From contig AP017375.1 in assembly GCA_002355455.1 (NCBI GenBank), forward strand, positions 4,269,640 through 4,333,639: a DNA stretch of 64,000 nucleotides. The letters are read 5' to 3'. The DNA comes from Stanieria sp. NIES-3757 (GTDB taxonomy: Bacteria; Cyanobacteriota; Cyanobacteriia; Cyanobacteriales; Xenococcaceae). The notes beneath the pieces were generated by a model. It was given only the letters and a program-made list of their open reading frames with translations, did no database searches and was not told the DNA's origin. Of the stretch, positions 61,038-64,000 are shown piece after piece (position 1 is the stretch's first letter; the number at the start of each line of letters is the position of its first letter). The translations under genes and the position numbers were made by a program.

Positions 61038-63377
61038 TTAAACGATCAAATTTTTGCCTTGAGCTTTTGCTTGATAAAGTCGTCGATCTGCAACTTGATA
61101 AAGACTGTCTAAATCTTGTCCATCGTAAGGGTATGCTGCCAAACCACCGCTAAAAGTAACGTGAAATTCGCGATTGCTAGAATCAGTAAAACTATGCTGA
61201 CAAAACGTAGAAAGTAAGTATTCTAATTTATTATTTCCAGATTCTTTGGAGGCATCATATAAACCAAGCACAAATTCTTCGCCTCCCCAACGTGCTACCA
61301 CATCTTCTTTCCTAAACATTTGATTAAGCAGTTTACCTAAATAGCGTAAGACGAGATCGCCAGCATCGTGTCCATAACAGTCATTAACTTGTTTAAAATT
61401 GTCTAGATCGATGACAATAAAACACAAAGATTTATTTTGTCGTTTAGCTAAATTGAGTAATCGATTAATTTGCAAGATAAAAGCTTTACGATTTAAAACT
61501 CCAGTTAAAAGATCGATTTCACTTTGTTGACGACGATATCTTTCCTTATCTAAACGATTAAAAATACGAGTAATTAATTGTTTGGGATTAAGAGGTAAAG
61601 AGAGATAGTCATCCACCCCAGCAGCAAAAGCTTGTTGAATAATCTGCTCATCTTGACTGTGGGAAATCGCTAAAATTGGTAATTGGTACCAATTAGGATC
61701 GTTACGTACTACTTGACACAGTTCAATGCCACTAATTTCAGGCAATTCTAATTGGAGGATCGCTAAATCAGGAAGTGATTGTTCGAGAATTTGCCAAAAC
61801 TGACGGGGATGAGAAAGAAGAATGACTTGAAATCCCCAAGGTGCTAAAAGTTGACGAAAATTGTCTAAAGTTTCTTGTTGTTGATCTACGACTAAAATTT
61901 TGGCAAGGGGAGGATAAAACTGTTCTAAAACTTGCGCGATCGCTTGTAAAACTTGATAGGAAGAGACTGGTTTCTGTAAAAATAGTTTCCCTCCCAAACG
62001 TGCGACTTTGACTCTAGTAGTTAAACTTTCTTTAGAAGTAAAAACAATAGTTGGGATCGGTGGCTGTTTGGTAGTTAATTCTTCTAATAATTCAAATCCT
62101 CCCTCGATAGCTTCGGGAAACGATAAATCTAATAAAACAATATCTGGAATATTTTGATTAATAATTTTTCTGGCTTGTTTTAAATTATTAGCGACAGTAG
62201 TTTCTAAACCCCAGGTATTAGCTTCACTCATTAAAACTTGAGTGAGTGCAGAATCATCATCAATAATCAGAAGTTTATATTGGTAGGTAGTAGTCCGAGG
62301 ACGAGGAGTTAAAAATAAAAGATTATTAGGGGTATTATAAGATTGATTTAATTCTTGATTTAACTTGGCAATTAACTCTTCTAAAAGATTAAAATCTTCA
62401 GGCTTTAATTGGGAATAATTTTTTAGTTTTTGGTCAATTTTACCAGCATATTTTGAAGCTTGTTTAAATCCAAAAGTTCCTAAAGAACCAGCTAAAGTAT
62501 GAGCAACTTGTTTAGCTTCAGCTAAAGAATTTTCTGGATCAGGTTTATTTTTTAAAATTTGAATTGTTTTTGTTAAAGTTTCCAGGTCACTAAGATATTT
62601 AGCGCGATGTTGGAGCCAAATATTATTTAAATCAGGAAGTTTGGTAGCCGATTGTTTGGGCTTAACAATTTTTGATTCCCTTGGCTGAGAAAATGTAGTG
62701 GTTAATTGTTTTAAGCGGTATCCCATTCCATAAATAGTTTCAATAAAGTCTGCCGAAGCTCCTACTTGTTTTAACTTTTGTCGTAAACCTTTAATTTGAG
62801 TTCTTACAGCATTTTCTGAGGGAAATTCATCAAAAGACCAAATTTGGTCTAACAAAGAGCTTTGACTAAAAATTCGTTGAGGATGACGCAAAAATAATTC
62901 TAATAAAGCATATTCTTTAGCTGTCAGTTTAAGCGGTTGATCGCAGTAGTCGACTTGACAACTATTAGGGTCAAGATTAAGCCCTTGCCAGTGTAAAACT
63001 GGTAATAAAGTATCATTTCCCCTTCTCAATAAAGCTCGAATTCGCGCTAATAACTCTTCAAGTTCAAAAGGTTTGACTAAATAATCATCCGCACCAGCGT
63101 CTAAACCTTTGACTTTCTTGGTCAGAGTATCTTGAGCAGTTAGTAGTAAAATTGGTGTGCGATCGCCTTGTGCTCGGAGTTTTTGACATAGTTGTATCCC
63201 ATCTAGCTTTGGTAGAACCAAATCTAATAAAATTAAGTCATATCCAAAATTTTCAGCTAATTCTAACCCTTCTAATCCATCTGTAGCGCAATCTACTAAA
63301 TAATGCTGTTGTTTAGTCAAAGTTTCTTGTACTAAATTGGCGAGACTTTCATCATCTTCAATCAGCAAAATTTTCAT
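61038..63377 (-). CDS. Response regulator with OmpR DNA-binding, HPt, two receivers and GGDEF domain
   Basis: A 779-residue hybrid regulator. Order: receiver 1 (1-118, Asp52 in LLDLVLPK), OmpR/PhoB winged helix (about 128-225, AVRTQIKGLRQKL), HPt (about 250-335, phospho-His293 in VAHTLAGS), receiver 2 (about 362-480, DIVLLDLSFP), receiver 3 (about 490-610) and a diguanylate cyclase domain with GGEEF (about 696) and an RKED inhibitory site five residues before. Receiver 3 has Gln where the phosphoacceptor Asp should be (LAILQLELP), so it is probably not phosphorylated. It could bind DNA and make c-di-GMP. It is next to the kinase/receiver pair. Confidence 0.92.
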   Translation of the reverse strand: MKILLIEDDESLANLVQETLTKQQHYLVDCATDGLEGLELAENFGYDLILLDLVLPKLDGIQLCQKLRAQGDRTPILLLTAQDTLTKKVKGLDAGADDYLVKPFELEELLARIRALLRRGNDTLLPVLHWQGLNLDPNSCQVDYCDQPLKLTAKEYALLELFLRHPQRIFSQSSLLDQIWSFDEFPSENAVRTQIKGLRQKLKQVGASADFIETIYGMGYRLKQLTTTFSQPRESKIVKPKQSATKLPDLNNIWLQHRAKYLSDLETLTKTIQILKNKPDPENSLAEAKQVAHTLAGSLGTFGFKQASKYAGKIDQKLKNYSQLKPEDFNLLEELIAKLNQELNQSYNTPNNLLFLTPRPRTTTYQYKLLIIDDDSALTQVLMSEANTWGLETTVANNLKQARKIINQNIPDIVLLDLSFPEAIEGGFELLEELTTKQPPIPTIVFTSKESLTTRVKVARLGGKLFLQKPVSSYQVLQAIAQVLEQFYPPLAKILVVDQQQETLDNFRQLLAPWGFQVILLSHPRQFWQILEQSLPDLAILQLELPEISGIELCQVVRNDPNWYQLPILAISHSQDEQIIQQAFAAGVDDYLSLPLNPKQLITRIFNRLDKERYRRQQSEIDLLTGVLNRKAFILQINRLLNLAKRQNKSLCFIVIDLDNFKQVNDCYGHDAGDLVLRYLGKLLNQMFRKEDVVARWGGEEFVLGLYDASKESGNNKLEYLLSTFCQHSFTDSSNREFHVTFSGGLAAYPYDGQDLDSLYQVADRRLYQAKAQGKNLIV

Positions 63378-63768
63378 GGTTTTCTTGTTGCCACGAATAT
63401 GATTTTCTTAAGGATACCTAACTAGTTGCATTTAAGCAGCAATTATGACTCCCACTTTTTGTATCGTAACGCGAATGAGGCGAAAATTGAGATTAACTTA
63501 GTTACTCTACAAGATAAAGTGGATAGTAATCACTAAATATTTATTTCAGGTTACAGGAATTTTTTTGGCTAACTATTCTAAAAAAGCAGTTGAATTAGTT
63601 TTAATTAGCAGTAATACCATTACTTTTAAAAATTATTCAGGAAAAGTAAAAAGAAAATTTTTCGATTATTTTCCCGAAAAAATGACTAATAAGCCTCAAA
63701 AAACTACTAAAACTATTGGTATTGGCAGTTTCTATTTTATTTTGAAGAATTAATTAAGATGATTGAAT
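63378..63768. other. Gap between the hybrid regulator and dnaB
   Basis: 391 bases, AT-rich. A 62-codon plus-strand frame (63565-63753) starting with TTG has no ribosome site and no recognisable features, so I do not call a gene. No terminator was seen after dnaB. Confidence 0.5.
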
Positions 63769-64000
63769 TTAATAATGATTTGGTCTGGCTAAACTTTCAA
63801 ACTTGGTCAGTTCGGATTTGAATAACAATTTTACTGTTCCAACAGGGCCATTTCTGTGTTTAGTAATAATTGCTTCAGCAATACCTTGCTCAGGTGTATC
63901 GGGATTATAATATTCATCTCGATAAAGCATAATTACTAAATCTGCATCTTGTTCGATTGAACCACTTTCTCTCAAATCTGATAGCATGGGACGTTTATTG
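63769..64000 (-). CDS. dnaB: Replicative DNA helicase DnaB (3' end only)
   Basis: The last 76 or so codons of dnaB, running off the right edge. The readable part begins [13 protein letters not shown] and contains [18 protein letters not shown] and [10 protein letters not shown], characteristic of the RecA-like motor domain of the hexameric replicative helicase (motifs H3/H4 region). The arginine-finger region (KHRNGP) is intact. Any intein, frequent in cyanobacterial dnaB, would lie outside this window. Confidence 0.95.
   Translation of the reverse strand, partial: NKRPMLSDLRESGSIEQDADLVIMLYRDEYYNPDTPEQGIAEAIITKHRNGPVGTVKLLFKSELTKFESLARPNHY

Noticed and set aside
63565-63753. 62-codon plus-strand frame before dnaB
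   Set aside because: TTG start, no ribosome site, Lys/Phe/Thr-rich composition expected from AT-rich non-coding DNA, no family pattern.
1-64000. CRISPR array, tRNA or rRNA genes, insertion sequence
   Set aside because: No regularly spaced direct repeats, no tRNA T-arm patterns and no transposase-like frame were seen on either strand.

Overview
The window is chromosomal DNA from a cyanobacterium. The evidence is many HIP1 octamers (GCGATCGC) in low-GC DNA, a rimP-nusA-ylxR-infB cluster next to a low-complexity-tail membrane protein gene, DUF3326 and DUF29 families, GAF/PAS histidine kinases with an Rcp1-type regulator, heptameric tandem repeats, and a cyanobacterial TamB. The low GC and repeat content would suit a Stanieria/Pleurocapsa- or Cyanothece-like lineage, but this is inference and no marker here fixes the genus. 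I saw no rRNA, tRNA, CRISPR array, prophage or transposase.

Layout. 1-2461 (minus): pilM-pilN-pilO of the type IV pilus, with pilO cut by the window edge. 2761-12236: mixed housekeeping and envelope genes, namely a solute-binding lipoprotein, a TM2 protein, an M48 metalloprotease with TPRs, a 59-codon gene touching a DUF3326 gene, a CPBP protease, a trypsin-like protease, a DUF2227 protein and small cyanobacterial proteins. 12441-18024 (minus): the translation/transcription cluster rimP, nusA, ylxR, infB, ending in a clear intrinsic terminator. 18293-25554: a large membrane protein, a TetR regulator divergent from an active/inactive pair of M16 peptidases, a DUF29 protein and truB. 25584-31092: a signalling block with a PAS/GAF histidine kinase, an Rcp1-like receiver and a receiver-GAF-diguanylate cyclase. 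31299-41544: a QueC-like PP-loop protein, a giant TamB, glyoxalase I and an FHA-fused class A penicillin-binding protein.

43064-55881 (minus) is a coherent exopolysaccharide locus. In transcription order it has a Wzc-type tyrosine autokinase, an alkaline-phosphatase-superfamily protein, a GT2 glycosyltransferase, a Wzy/WaaL-like polymerase, a Wzx-like flippase, an MBOAT acyltransferase, an SGNH-like partner, and a secreted GH9 glucanase with a CBM3. The likely product is an O-acylated capsule or sheath polysaccharide made by the Wzx/Wzy route and trimmed by the GH9 enzyme. Just upstream lie an XRE/ImmA pair, a hybrid-type kinase with its receiver, and a DNA-binding/HPt/diguanylate-cyclase regulator, so this end of the window may link c-di-GMP and phosphorelay signalling to polysaccharide output. 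The window ends in the 3' part of dnaB.

The most unusual sequence-level feature is a palindromic GC-rich element present three times: once between rimP and nusA, and twice inserted in frame inside proteins (TamB and a histidine kinase), read from opposite strands. A fourth, unrelated palindromic insertion probably lengthens a receiver domain. Heptameric tandem repeats occur in several gene gaps, two of them at stop codons.
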